64,000 nt of DNA from Ceratorhiza oryzae-sativae (taxonomy: Eukaryota; Basidiomycota; Agaricomycetes; Cantharellales; Ceratobasidiaceae). The stretch is taken from NCBI GenBank assembly GCA_030998015.1, contig JARWMV010000238.1:682001-746000 (forward strand). The letters are read 5' to 3'. The notes under the pieces are model-generated. The model was given only the letters and a program-made list of their open reading frames with translations, did no database searches and was not told the DNA's origin. The translations under genes and the position numbers were made by a program. Shown here piece after piece: positions 21,441-34,306 of the stretch. Every line of letters begins with the position of its first letter. Positions within the stretch are counted from its first letter, which is position 1.

Positions 21441-24261
21441 ATGGACGACGCCGGCGACAAGTTTGGCCATTTGAGGGCCTATATAAATGTAATAGAACGT
21501 GAAAATGCGAGCAAGAGTCCCACGGATCCTATTGATGCTTCACCCACCGACAATGCCGCGCTGGCCGCAAGAATCGCAGCGCTGTTCGTCGACGACGACG
21601 AAGACAGTGTCAAGAACTTGCTAGTTGAGAAACTAGGCGTTCCGGAGTCTTCGGTATGTCTAGTTTTTCTCATTCATTCATGTGCTTCCGGTTCAAATAT
21701 TGTCAACACGTATCTCTGCTTTCAGCCCGATCTCGACGGCTATGTGCTCGAGCTCATGCACAAACATAAAGATGACCTCGAAGGGGCACCCCTCTCTTCG
21801 CTCATTACACCCAACAAGCGCCCTCTTTCTCGGGCCTCTTCCACTTCATATCGTTTTCCGCGTCCAGAGACGCCCTCCGCTGGCGGATCGCCGCTCTCTA
21901 CGTCCTTCCGACGCCCTCATACTCCTGCTAGTGTCACCTCACCTTTGGCTGCGAATCTACAAGCATACGCGCTCGGCAATTCGCCTTCAGCAAGCCCTAC
22001 CATAGCTCACGCAGCTGTGGCGTTTCCTGGCGTCATTGGCGGACTTAGCGGTTCGAGGCCTGCGTCTCCGTTACCATCTCCAAGACATCTTAATGCAAAG
22101 GCACTCGAGTTTAGGCCTGGCATGATATCGCGACAAGCTTCAGGCACTTATAGGGACACGCCTTCTCCAGATGTGTGGAGCCATGGCTCCCCACATAAGT
22201 ACGTTGCCATTTCAACTAATTATTTACTGGTTTATCACGGACTAATTCTATGTTGTATTTTACAGAGGAGGCTCCAGTTTAGCCATTGCCGCACCTCTCG
22301 TACGAACGGATACCGCCTTCTATCCGCGTCCTCTCACGCCTGGGTCCTCCATGAGTTCGTCCTTCCCCGGACCAGGCTCTACCCCCAACCCAGTTCCCAC
22401 CCTTGGCGCCTCGTCCAACTTAAGCCCACCTGCCGTTCAGATCGGTGCCTCGCCACTCAGCAATGAATCACCTCTCCCGGCTGCCGCCATGCCCGTACCT
22501 GCCACAACTGTTGCGGCTAATCGCCCCCGACACAATTCCTTTGACGATGAGGACGAATTTTCGCCGTTTGGGACGCGTCCAGCTGGCACACAGCAATTCT
22601 TTTCTTTTGAAACGCCCGCGTATACAGAAACTGAAGAAGAGTATTATGCTGATCGGGGTGGGGGAATGGGGATGTCTGGCACCGGACTGGAAGGATATGA
22701 TGACCCTCAATCTCTTGCACCAATCGATGTTCTGGCAAGGGTATTTGGTGCCAGTGTCTCACAAACTGATCTTGAGGACGCGCTCGCACAGGCGGGATGG
22801 GAATTCGATGGGGCAATGGCTCTACTTATAGAACGTGCCAGACCGGGCTCGAAAGCCATCCAAGTCAAAGCTCCTCAACCTCAAGGAATAATCTCACGTT
22901 CTGCAGGAGTGAGCGTTGTGCCCAGGGAAACATTTGCCCAGACCCGCGCCGTGGCAGGAAAGGGGCAGGCTGCAAGTGGAAAGGCGAGCCCGGCATCAGT
23001 TGGGGGTGGAGCGAATAGGGTGTGTAGGTATTATCTCGCTGGAGAATGCCGCCGTGCAGATTGTCGCTTCAGGTGAGTTTGCTTCATGAACTGTATAACA
23101 AACCGGCATTCAAACTTTTATTAGTCACGATATCGAACGTGCGCTGTGCCGCTTCTGGTTGCGCGGCCAATGCATGAAAGGCGATCAATGCGAGTTTCTA
23201 CACACTCTTCCCCAAGAATCAGAGGTCAGCGGCCTTGTGGATTCCATGTCTCGCGTCGACCTGGTCGATCCAGGCCCTCCAGACGACCCACCGGTCGAGG
23301 ACTTTCCGCTCCTCGGCCACTCGGGCCCTGCTCCAAAGCATGATCCAGGGCGGTCTCGGTTTGCAGCTGCAGCGAAGAAGGGAGCTGCCGCGCCTTCGCC
23401 CGTCCGCACGGCCTCTACGACTGCTGGCGCAAAGCCAGCTGTGCCTCGCTCGTCGCCTCGGCTACGTCTACGCCCACCGTCCCTTTTACCCACTCTTCCG
23501 ACGGGCGAGTCGCTAAACGCGATGTACATGTCTTATCGCTCACGGGCCATTCAGCTGGGTGCTGCGCGAAATGCTTGCTTGTCTCGTGCTGCCGATGCAT
23601 GGCGTCGTGGAGATGGCGCCGCGGCGAAGCGGTTCTCCAAAGACGCACACGAGCTCAACCGAAAGATGATTGAAGAAAGCAGTGAAGCTTCACGAAAGAT
23701 TGTCAAGGAGCGTGTGCGGGCTGCTGTAGAAGCTGTAAAGAGCCGTGATGCTGGGTGGAGCGATGATCCGCGAGATCGAGCTGAGCGGGGCAAGGTCTGT
23801 GGGGGTGAGCTTGGTGTTGTGTTAGGCGTAGCCAGTATCAGCGCGGCCGGCGAGGGTGGCAAGGGGTTGTCCCCTGAAGAGAGGATCGAGTGCTTATTGG
23901 ATCTGCATGGGTTACATGCAACCGAGGGAGTTGAAGCACTACAAGAATTCTTGATCGAGGTGAGCACATGGTTGCGCGCATTCTAAAATAGCTCCTCATG
24001 ATGTTATATGTAGTTGGAACGTGAAAGATACCTTGGATTGGGTGGGTAACCACGGGTTGGTTGCATGTGTATCAGACTAACTCTCAGATTCCAGCATACG
24101 TTATAGTTGGGGAAGAGAAGCACACTGGCACGCAAGACGCTGCGCGAGGAGCCTCCAAGGCACGCTTGGGTGCAGCTGTCCGCGAGTGGCTCTTGGAATG
24201 GGGGTACCCGTGGAGCGAACGGGGTGGAGTACTTTGCGTCGACGGATTGACCCACAAATGA
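21441..24261 (+). CDS. CUE-like, CCCH zinc finger and Smr domain protein
   Basis: Six exons. After MDDAGDKFGHLRAYINVIE come an acidic/helical region and a long Ser/Pro-rich stretch. A CUE/UBA-like segment lies at DVLARVFGASVSQTDLEDAL and AGWEFDGAMALLIERAR. Two adjacent CCCH fingers follow: CRYYLAGECRRADCRFSH and CRFWLRGQCMKGDQCEFLH, the first broken by an intron near 23072. The C-terminal part is an Smr domain: a helical pre-Smr region (LGAARNACLSRAADAWRRG), then LLDLHGLHATEGVEALQEFL and YVIVGEEKHTG, which hold the DLHG and GxGxH-like motifs of Smr nucleases. RNA binding by CCCH fingers plus an Smr domain suggests a role in mRNA surveillance or decay, comparable in idea to Cue2. That is inference. 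Confidence 0.85.
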
Positions 24262-24451
24262 AATGATAAAAATGGCGGCTAGAAATGAACTGGCTGTCGA
24301 TACAAACAGAAATGGGAATTTGAATTTGATCTAAATCCGGGACGTGAAAGGATCCTCAGTTGCCACTGTGGATCGCATGTAGTTGTAGCAACACGAAATG
24401 CCGCCAATTTGTAGACTCGAGTTGTCACGCGTGGTGTGGCTGTGTCAGCCT

Positions 24452-24457
24452 CACGTG
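24452..24457. promoter_or_regulatory. CACGTG box before the coiled-coil gene
   Basis: Palindromic CACGTG 127 bases before the start at 24584. Confidence 0.35.
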
Positions 24458-24583
24458 GCAGGGGCGAGACATCTGAGCTGTTCATTCCCCTAAGTAGCTC
24501 GCTGCTGCTATCTCTTCCCACCACACATCCCTTTACCCTCCAGTCGTGAACTTCAAACACACGCAACCCAAACCCCGCCAAAG

Positions 24584-26133
24584 ATGGCAGCTCCTGCACC
24601 TGATTCACCTCCAACAGCTTCAGAGTCATTTGTAGTCCCCTCAGAGTCGCTCGAATCTACCAAACTCCATACGTCTTCTCCCATGCTACATCCAGCCTCT
24701 CCCTCGGCAGAAAAGCAAGGTCTGCTAGAGGCACTCGAGCAGGCGCATGCAGCACTCGCCCAATCCCGCTCCGAAAACGACGACCTCAAGGAACAACTCG
24801 AGGCGTCGAAACGACAGGTTCAGGACCAGGCTGACCAAATTGCGATGCTCAGAGGCAAGGTGGAAGAAGCCAGGCGCGGGGTGATGCGTCTACAGACTGA
24901 GAACCGACGCCAAAGCCAACTCCAACTTGCCAACACACAGGAGGGCGGTGCCGCTTTACGTTCATCCAAGCGCGCTTCATTCATACTGCCACCCACGCCT
25001 GCATCGCCCGGGGGTACTGCATCATCTGTTGGAAAACATATTCATCGTCGAATTTCCAGGTGAGTTTTTCCCTTTTGGGCGAGATGTGCGAGGGGTCACC
25101 CCTATTCATGCTGATCGTCGCCTTTCCTCTTCTGGTCACGTGCAGTATGAGCGATCCTGGGCTTCACGACAAGCACGCGCCGACGGCGTCCCCACCAAGT
25201 TTCCTTACCGCGTTCCCAGACAACATTGCAGGACGTGTGACGCCTCCAACCCCAACCGGTCCGACCCAGGAAGAGTTTGCGGCACTCAAGGCGGAGCTAT
25301 CTGCCGCTCAGCTCGCACTTCAGGAAGCTACGGACGCGCGCGAGGCCAGCGAAACAGCCGTTCGTGCACTCAGGGAGTTCATTGCTGAAAACGCTGTGGG
25401 CGAATCCAAGACCGCTTCGGGCTCATCGGACGGGGGATTACAGGGTCTACGATTGCCGCCGTTGCCGACAGACGCGGACGTAGCCGATGAAGAGGCTTCC
25501 GCGCCCCGCAAGGCAGAGGAGCCCAAGCGTGGCTGGGGCGGCTGGCTCAAACGCGAGCCGTCAAACACCGTTCCCAAGGCTTCCGCTCACACCCCAGCAC
25601 CTTCAATCAAGAGTGCAACCGAAGAGGAGGAAGCGCCATCGTCCGTCGCTCCTTCGTCCACTCCCCTGACGAGCTTTGTGAGCTCCTGGACAAAGGGTGC
25701 TAGTGGCTCGCATAGTTCCGAGCAGTCACCCGCATCTCCAGCCGCTCCACCTCCCCAACAATTGAGCGGGTTCCGCAAATTCTCGCTATTCAACAGATCC
25801 GCTCCAGCTGCTGCGGCTGCCGAAGCTCATGCCCCAGCGCCCGCCCCTCAACGTGATTGGGACCTCCAGACCCATTGCGAACCGGAACCTGGACACGAAC
25901 CCGGGGAGCCCGCTAAGCATATCCCTCCACCCCTCGAACTCAGCCGGGATCGTATCGCAAGCTCAGTGCGAGATTCAGTCTCGAGTGCGTCAGTCTCGGA
26001 CGCAGCGGAGCCCATCAGCCCGCCCGCGGAGCTTGTTGATGTCGTGCTCGAACAAGGCCACGGAAAGAAAGGTCACGAGTTCGCGGGAGAGAGGACGCCG
26101 ACGGTAGGCAGCGTAACTGGCTTTGCGATGTGA
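24584..26133 (+). CDS. Coiled-coil protein of unknown function
   Basis: Two main exons joined across an intron at about 25061-25145 (GTGAGT to GTGCAG). Residues about 45-120 form a coiled coil (ALEQAHAALAQSRSENDDLK and onward) with a second at EEFAALKAELSAAQLALQ. The remainder is disordered: Ala/Pro/Ser-rich, with a short hydrophobic-basic motif RGWGGWLKREPSN and a FRKFSLFNRS motif that might be a binding peptide. No catalytic domain was recognised. The layout resembles vesicle-tether or scaffold proteins, but no function is claimed. Its 3' end faces that of the RhoGAP gene. Confidence 0.75.
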
Positions 26134-26712
26134 GAGGCTATAGATAATTTGCATATTTGCCACTCTTGGATTTCGTCTTTCGATGTATTTTTCTTTGGTG
26201 CTTGATGACCGCTATGTGTTCTCGTGGATAGAGGAGTAATGATATATTTGTTGAATGTCTTTAATTCTGGGCACGATCCTGACGTGCAACTGAAACGGTG
26301 TATATAGTCAAGCCTCCACTCATGTCGGCTATTACTGACGACACATATATTTATATGCAGAAACGGAATTAACTGTTTACTCACGGCTACTGACTGGTAC
26401 AATTGAGACAACTTTTCTCAAAGTCCTGGAAACGAATTCATGACACAGTGTGGATCAAATGCAAGGGGTGTCGGGTATACCGTAAAAAGGGTGAAGGGGA
26501 AAACACGAAGGATGACCAAGTGATGGAGAGAGACAGATAGAGAGAGAGAACGCAATAATAGAGGTAGGGGCGAACGAGTGAAAAGCAAGGCCAACAGGGT
26601 AAGATAACGAATAGAAAGTTCGGACTCGACCACGGGGCAACAAGAAAAGGGATGAAAAAAAAATCCAAGGGGAGATCTGGGCATCCAAAATAGGTGCAAA
26701 GGAGTATATAAA
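26134..26712. other. Convergent 3' region
   Basis: Lies between two genes that converge. The minus strand is T/C-rich here (about 26500-26660), consistent with 3' untranslated sequence. No gene is supported. Confidence 0.5.
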
Positions 26713-29700
26713 TCATTGCGGGCCGTACCGCTCCTGCTGCTGCTGCTGTTGCCCAGCGTAATCCACACTTGGCCGACCCATCACCTGTGATGGCGGTCGG
26801 GACACTGGCGTTCCTGTCCCAGGCGTTCGCCATTGTCCATCTCTGGATGCGGGTGCCATCCGCGGCGAGGGTGGCGGTTGACCATAGTTCATCGATGGTG
26901 GTTGTGAAAACGCCGAATGGTTAGCGGCCGGATGCTGCGGTGAAGGTGCCGCGGACACTTCAGAACGAATATGCTGTGGGGGAGGTGGTCGCTCGGTCGA
27001 ATGGGATCGGGCACCTCCGTTGCCGTTGATTCGTGGTGGAGGTCGCTCAAGCGGGTTCGAGCCCTGTCGACCACGCGCCAAGTTGTTTTGGTCAGTCGGG
27101 CGGTTCGCAGTGGTGTGCGAGTCTGATCGAGGACCACCGGAGGGGGGATAACCCGAGTTGGACACCGATGGCGGACCGCTGCTATTGTTACTCGACGGAG
27201 GACCAGCCTGACGTCGTGACCGCGACAACACCTGTTCGCATCGGCGCTGGACGTCTCGACTCGGCATGTCCAGAGCTCCGTTAAACGCCTCGAGGTTCCC
27301 AAGCACCCACAAAAAGTCGTCGGGGACCGAGAAGAATAAATCTTGTTCCTCGAGTAGCCGAGTGATGACCGCGATTGCGGAAAACGATTCTTCCCGAGCA
27401 GCGTCTCGACCCTTGGAGTAGAGGATACTGGGTGTGATGACGGTTGCGAGGTTGACGAGATCCATCTTGCTACCCGTCTCTTCATCCACGTGCGAGAATA
27501 GTGAAACCCACTTGAGGAAGACAAACAACACCTCCATCGTGTCCCTATGTGCCTTGGGCAGCAGTATAATGATATAATGCAGCATCCTAGTCTTTTCTTT
27601 GTCGTCTCGGACAGCTACATTACGCCATTCAGTCTACGCACGACCTCCGTTACGTCGGGCACCACTCACTTTGTGCTGCCAATAATAGCTTATATAACCG
27701 ATACGTCAATAACGGATCCGGCATCTCTCGTAAAAACTTTTTCAACAACGCCGCGAGTTGCACTGGATTGTCTTGCGTAAGGTCTACCGAAGTCGGGTCT
27801 CGATCGATCGCCTCGATCACCGCGTTTATGCGCCTGATGTTTCCATTTTTGCGGAAAATACCTTCTACAGACATATCTGATAACCCAATACTAGTTAGCC
27901 AAAAATACAGATGAAATAGATTCAAAACTGACCCATTTGCTTCATCGCCGACACCAAATCCTCAATAAATGTCGGCACTCGCACCGTCGACCTCGAAGCG
28001 CCAAGCAAGGACTCGACACCTTCCCGCTCGACAAGCAACTCGAGAGGCACGCCAAACACTCCCTTTTTCTTGATCCCCTGCTTGTCCTTGGCGCCCTTGA
28101 AGAATTTCCCCCAGAACGTATTCTTCTTGGCCTCGAGCAAATCCCATACCTCGTCCTGGTCGACCACTTCACGCAACGGACCGCGTGACAGATGGTACAT
28201 CGCCATATGCTTGACAACCAAGAGCTCAAGAGGGCTCAGCTCCGCAATCAATCGTCGTCCGCCCTGGCGTGGCAGGGAGCGCCGCTGCTCGGCCTCGACG
28301 AGCTGAGGAATGTCTCCAAGTGTAAGACCTTCGCCCGAAGCGTTGCCTTCAAACGCGTCCTCACGCACAGGGCTCGCCAGGGATTCATCGATGATCCGGA
28401 TCTGGGTGTTATTTCGCGCAAACGGCGGGCGCACGACAGAGGTCGGGGAGTCGCCAGACGCCGGATTCGCACCAGGCGGGCGCGGTTGGCGAAGAGTAAT
28501 CGGCGTGTTGACGCTGATCTGAGATGTCGAGTGCATGGAACCCGCCAGGGATGGTGGGGTCGGCTGGCCTACCAAGACTGTCGGTCCAGGATGCACTGGT
28601 CCTTGCGTAACGACTCCCCTGGCGCTGCTTGTATCTTTTTGAGGCCCAACATCAGTGCGCTGTGCGACCTTGCCTGTCGGACTCTCGACAATCGTCGAAC
28701 GCTTTGGTAGACGTGCGGTAGCACTGAGCTTGCGATCAAGATGCACCGACTTCATGCGCATAATATCATTCGAGTCGCGATGATTTGACGATGCAGACGC
28801 TGCTGCCAAATCTGACAATCGCAGAGTGCAAATGAGAGGGGGGGGAAAGGCATTCATAAGTAACAGCACAAACCCAACGCCCCAACAGACTTACCATGAT
28901 CACTTCCCATTGCGCCCCTCTTCTTCAGCATCAAGAACAAGCGTCTGAGCGCAACGTTTAACAGAAACGCATACTGCTCCAATCTGGACACGGCTTCAAA
29001 TCCAGCCTGACAGGGCGGGACCGAGCCATGCTCGGTGCAATAGATTACACTCGGGATCGGTATCCCCCTCACATCCGTCTCCGACTTGGGCTCGAATACG
29101 AATTTTCCGACTTCAGCGGGTGGTCGTCGCACGCTCGACACCTTCTTGGGACCCTCTTCGTCAGCCTCGGGTTTCTTCTCCGCCGCACCATTCGTCGGGG
29201 GCAGGGCTGCCAAGGCCGTCCGTGCGCACTCTTCCCGATGGCACTTGACACAGCCAGAATGCCATCGCTGATAGGTCCCCAGCCGCACGCAATCCTCCTC
29301 GACGGTAAGTCCACAGAGCGCGCACAAATCGCTCGGAGCGCCCATCCCTACACCGGCTGGTGTCGCAAAGGGAGACTCGCCTGCGACCTCGGGCGCGAGA
29401 GACCGGTACCCGTACGCTGCCACACTCGAATCGCTTTCGTTGGGGACCAACGACTTGGACGAAACAAGTCTCCGCGCACGCACGTCGCCACCGCTTTTAG
29501 CAAGCGCCTTCATGCGGTCCAGGAACCGACTGAGCGCGACCCCGTTATCGCCTAGTTCTCGCTCGAGCTTGAGCGCACCAGTAAGAGCGATCCGGATGAG
29601 GATCTTGAGGTAATGGGCCAGTCCAGTGACGAGGGAGAGTAGGTCCTGGGACATGCCCGAGCCGGAATGTTTAGGGTCGTTCGAGGGTGTATGGGAGAGA

Positions 29701-31383
29701 AGCGTAAAGAGATCGACAGTCTTACGACATAACATCCTCGCCTCGCGAACATGTGACATTCCTATTGATCAACTCGTGAATTCACGGTCGCGTGCGAGAA
29801 CATATTGAATAACTACCTTTGGCTCCGATAGCGGCAAAACGGTCCTCAATTTCGTCGATTGCCGCAAAGAGTACTTCGACGTGCAGGATGAATTTCTCAG
29901 CCATGCGAATAGCATCCAGAAACACGCCTGCGCTCACGTGGGTGAGCATGTCGCTGATACACGCCGCGCTCGATTCTTCAAACGCGCTCAGATTGGTCCA
30001 AATGGCGTACACCTGGGCTTCCATCTTGAGTTGGGCTGCCTTGAGGGAGGCGGCGGTTGTCTGCTGTTCCTCTGTTACGTATGTGGGTTGAGTGGGCATT
30101 GGGGATGGGTTGGGATTGGACTCTGTCGACGGGGATGGCGGCAGGGGAGGTTGGATCGCAAGCATGGGTGGTCTGGGCACGACTTTGACGTTCCAAAACT
30201 ATTGCACACGAGCTGAGCCTCGAGATCCATGACACAGCACAAACGGAGAGTTCGTACCTTGTGGATTAGATAACACTCTGGGTGGAACGCGCTGTCGCGC
30301 TGGTTTCGATTGATCTCTACAAACTGCTTGAGAATGGCCGAATTACAGCCGACACATTTGACAGCAAAGCGGGTCGAGTAGTGCCAATGGCAAAACACGG
30401 CGCCTTCGTGCTCATAGTACGAGTCCTGGGGGCCAAAGAGGGTGGGACAGACGGAGCATGTGAAATGTTCGACGTGGTACTTTTTGTCTGTAAAGCCGAT
30501 GAGCAGATGGGGAGTAAAAAAGAATAAAACGACGAACCGCAGGCCGTGATGTAGCTCCCGCGCAATGCCATGTCGCATTTTGCGCAAATGAGATTGAGTC
30601 GTTTGAAATAGTCGCGCTCGCAAAGAGGTTGCTGCCTGCCATCGGGACCCTCGATGGGGAAGAACTTGCTGGCGACGACGGAATTGCAGTCCTGGATGCG
30701 GGGGGTTAGCAACCGCAGAGATGCAACAAAGGGGAGGCACGACTCACGCGACAGCGAAAGCAATCGAGGTGAAAGACGGTCCCGAGCGCACGAACAAACT
30801 GGGCCGTCATGGGCTGGCCGCAGGCAGAGCATGGGGCGGGGGTGCCGGTGCTGTGGGAGGTCGAGCTCGAGGGGGGGAGCCCGCCGCTCATGGCGCTGGG
30901 GCTGAGCAGCGTGTGCGAATCGTCCGAGCGCGCCGAGCCGGAAAAGACTCGACTGCCCGAGGGTGTGCTCGGACGCGAACTCGAGGTGGGTGCGAGATAG
31001 CCCGGGGAGGGGGAGGGGGTCGGGCTGCCCGCGTTGCCGTTTGGCTGGAGCGCGCCGTTGGCGATGCGCGGCGAGCCCGGGGGTGTGCGTGCTGGATACG
31101 ATTGCTGTTGTTGCTGCTGCTGCTGTTGCTGTTGCTGCTGCATCTTTGCAGGCGACGACGGGCGCGACGATGGCTGATGGCGCGAGCGCGACGAGGGCGG
31201 ACGGAGGTCGTCATAGTCGTCTGGCAGCGACGATGGGTGCTTGGATGGGCTCCGCATGGGTTGGATGCGAGAATTGGAGGTGAGAGGGTGGGCGAGCTGG
31301 GAGTAGTGGCCGCTCAGAGGACGACCGTGCGGGGAGTGGCCAGGGTTCGGCGATCCCGTGCTCGGGGAAGTGCCGGTATACAT
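26713..31383 (-). CDS. LRG1: LIM-domain Rho GTPase-activating protein (Lrg1-type)
   Basis: Start ATG at 31383 (MYTGTSPSTG); upstream in-frame codons are not ATG. A Ser/Pro-rich, polyQ-bearing leader (13 Gln near 31100-31140) is followed by LIM fingers: CSACGQPMTAQFV...HLDCFRC, then CAKCDMALRGSY...CSVCPTLFG, then CVGCNSAIL; a further LIM-like CALCGLTVEEDC...CVKC follows after a helical linker. The C-terminal RhoGAP domain starts FGVPLELLVEREG and has the catalytic arginine in VEGIFRKNGNIRRI and the helix DPTSVDLTQDNPVQLAALLK. The tail is Pro-rich and ends with a Gln run. Lrg1 accelerates GTP hydrolysis on Rho1 and dampens glucan synthesis and cell-wall signalling at growth sites. Several introns of 45-100 nt interrupt it. 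Confidence 0.9.
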
Positions 31384-32146
31384 GTCTACACCGCCAGCAG
31401 AAGACAGCAGCAACGCAGACGACAGCAGCAGCGCAGAAAATGGCGGCGAAAAGGGCACTGCTCCGCACCGGTCGACGTGTAGCGCAGGCTGGGCCCGATG
31501 GATGTTGTCTATAGACGCGCCCTTGCTTCCGAGTACCCGTGCACCGGCAAACCGCACTCGGCTGTTTCATCCACCACCGCAGTCTAGAACCGTCCTTTCC
31601 CCCCCCTTGTAGCCCCTCGTCGCCGCCACAGGCGTCAACTTGGCGAGCCTATTCGCTCTTGCCGCACCCGCCGACCGCGCCCTCAGTGCCACTCATCGGA
31701 GGATAGTCACTTGTGTCCGCTTAAATGTTGATCAACCCCGCATATACAAACCCCCGTATCTGAATCGTCCAGAGAAGCGGGCGAAGTGTCCAGGCGAGTT
31801 GCCCCGGTGCAAGTGCAGGTATCACACCGTCCAGCGGTGTCCACCACCTCACACCTGGCCGATTTCTTGTGGGAAGATATCTGCACAGGCGACTCTGACA
31901 AAACTCGGCGCATGTACCCGACTGCCATTCTGGCCATGCTCCTCCGAAACCAAGAAAATTGGACGTAACCAAACCCAGCAGACCCATGCGAGTATGTGAG
32001 AACCTGACCAACACACATCGTTCTTTATCACAACCTTGCACCGGAAGCTTCGGAAACACACAACAGTCATTCTATCTCGTAGTATCATTAAAAAATTCAA
32101 GACTTCCTATGTAGATCTTATTCCCCCATACGTCATACCCCCCCGC
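31384..32146. other. 5' region of the RhoGAP gene
   Basis: About 760 bases. Contains the upstream region of the RhoGAP gene, with in-frame extensions lacking ATG, then sequence running to the 3' end of the transporter gene. A (CAG)-type repeat lies near 31400-31435 in this leader. No separate gene is supported. Confidence 0.45.
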
Positions 32147-34033
32147 TCAAACCGGCACCTCTTGCCGCTCAGTCCTCGCCGAAACATATTCCGGTGCTTT
32201 CGGATCAAGTACACCCTGCTCCTCCGGTGTCGAGTGCCAAAAGTAGGCCACGAGTCCAGAAATGATGACCGCAAATGCGACAAAGTATAGCCAGTACGGG
32301 CGGTAATGCTATACGTCACCGTTGAATAAGGACACGCATAGATCGAAAGCATCCATATCAGTATCACCATCACGCGCAACCACGTCAACACACGTACATA
32401 GAGCCCAAGGCCAAACAGCAAGCCGTAGAAATCACTCGAGAGCAAGCTCAGATTGTAATACACCGACGAGGCCGCGCGGTATATCAGCGGTGCGGTCGTG
32501 TACAGGATGAACATCGCCGCGGTGTAAGCGAACAGCAGGCCAACTGCGAAATACCTTTAGTCCTTTCATCGTCGAAATAGGCTATGCAACACTCACTGAC
32601 GGGCCCGTTCCAGTTTGCTGTCCGCATACCGTCGTGCTCTAATCCGCTCGCCTGGATGGCATTGATGATCATACCGTACATTCCGAGTTGGCCGACGACC
32701 TCGTACAATGGTCGTTTGCGCACAAGGAATTCCTGCAGTCGCCTTGATATTAGGCATTCGACTGGTATAAGCGACGAGATTCACTTGCCTCGGTCGCATT
32801 TGTGAACCCGTACAGCGTAGCACCCGCCAACATGAACAAGTCACCCTTGACCATCGAGGCAGCGGGGTATTGACCGGTTCCAGTCAATCGATCAGACGCT
32901 AAGCCAAGACCAATCTTAGTACCGGTTTACACTGCCAATAAACATTACTCACCGACAAGCATACCCATTCCTCCAACGCAAATGAGAATACCCTAAAGTA
33001 CCACGAAATGTCGTTGCAGTACACGTTAAAACGGGATACATAGTATACACCGTTGAACAAAAAAAGAAGAAAATTTAAGCACAAGGTTTATCATAAACAA
33101 AGGAAAAGCAAGAGCTTGGAAGGTTGCTTACAATCAATTGTGTCCAATGATACTTTGGCCGCATATACAACCATGCAAAGAATGCACAAGCCGGGATCGC
33201 CCATCTACCCAAGAATGGTTAGGCTTGGTTATATGACAACCCAGGCTGGACTTACGCATCGAGCAGCATGCAAGATAGCAGATTTGTATATTCATACGCT
33301 TTGACGACGAGGAAGTTGCCTTCGACATCGCAAGCCGCGAGGATAAAATCTTTATTAAAATATTGGGGTCAGGGTGGGGCTATTTTAGGTTCTATCAAGC
33401 TTACATTTCCAACCGTCCTTGAGAATGACGTTACCCCAGCCCTTGAACCCATCTGCCCAAGCACGTCTAGTCAGACCTCGGCTGAAACACACCAGTTAAA
33501 ACTCACATTTGTAGATGGTATAAGGCGTATAGACGACGAAAAGCGAAAAATACCTGCACCCAGAGAGAATCAGCAAACCCTATGACGCCAAACTCGCCAC
33601 CGGCCAACACACAAGAAAAACGTTTGCGTCGTAGGCAACGCCCAGTTCCGATTAACAAGCTCTGTCGTCGTGACTGAAGTGCACGTAATGCAAATGCTAA
33701 CGAGTTGTCCACCCTGCCAAGCGTTTTGTTTTTTCGAACTAAGATCCAATCGTGACGAGTCAATCAGAATGAGAAACTCACCAACAGCGACAGAATAAAC
33801 CGCCTGGTCAAGATAGACCTAAGTCGCGCAGCCAAACTCGCTCCAAAGGCCCCAAACGAGCTGTAGTCTATCGGCGGGCGGGTTTCATGTTGTACCTCTT
33901 CAGCAACTGGGACAGCGTGCTTCAAGTTGCTGTTATCCCGATCATCATAGTACCCAGACTTGGTGACCGACCCTGCCGAGTCGACACGTTGGATGGGAGA
34001 CTGGGTTGAATTATCGATGTTTTTAGAGGACAT
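32147..34033 (-). CDS. SLC35F-type solute transporter (DUF914), multi-pass membrane protein
   Basis: Start ATG at 34033 (MSSKNIDNSTQSP), with a hydrophilic N-terminus. Short exons join to give RRFILSLLGGQLVSICITCT, SVTTTELVNRNWALPTTQTF, YFSLFVVYTPYTIYK, a loop with LKDGWKYF-like sequence, VEGNFLVVKAYEYTNLLSC, MLLDAWAIPACAFFAWLYMR, YHWTQ, a GILICVGGMGMLV helix, GDLFMLAGATLYGFTNATEE, and C-terminal helices including SVYYNLSLLSSDFYGLLFGL. The run of about ten hydrophobic segments and the YEYTNL and TNATEE motifs match SLC35F1/F2/F6-type carriers of the drug/metabolite transporter superfamily. Substrate unknown. It ends EEQGVLDPKAPEYVSA...EVPV. The exon count is high, so details of one or two joins may be wrong. 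Confidence 0.85.
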
Positions 34034-34306
34034 GGCTAACAGAGAGGGGATGGGCGTCCTCGCTCCAACCGTGCTGGTGGGTGGAACCGATTTATGTGTG
34101 CATGATCTTTGTCGGCGCTTCTGTCGAAAGCAATTTTCAGGCACCAGCCGCTCGCTTAACGCTCCTGGCCGGCGTCTCCTAATCACTCATTTATCACAGG
34201 CAGATAGGAGACCCGTATAAATTGAGTAAAAACGGCATGAATCGATGAAAAGCAAGGCTAGCATATATACAACCGAAATACATGTCACAGCCTAGACCCT
34301 TCCTAA

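Noticed and set aside
27040..27070. GGTTCGAGCCC, resembling a tRNA T-loop
   Set aside because: It lies inside the RhoGAP coding region and no matching acceptor stem or anticodon arm surrounds it.
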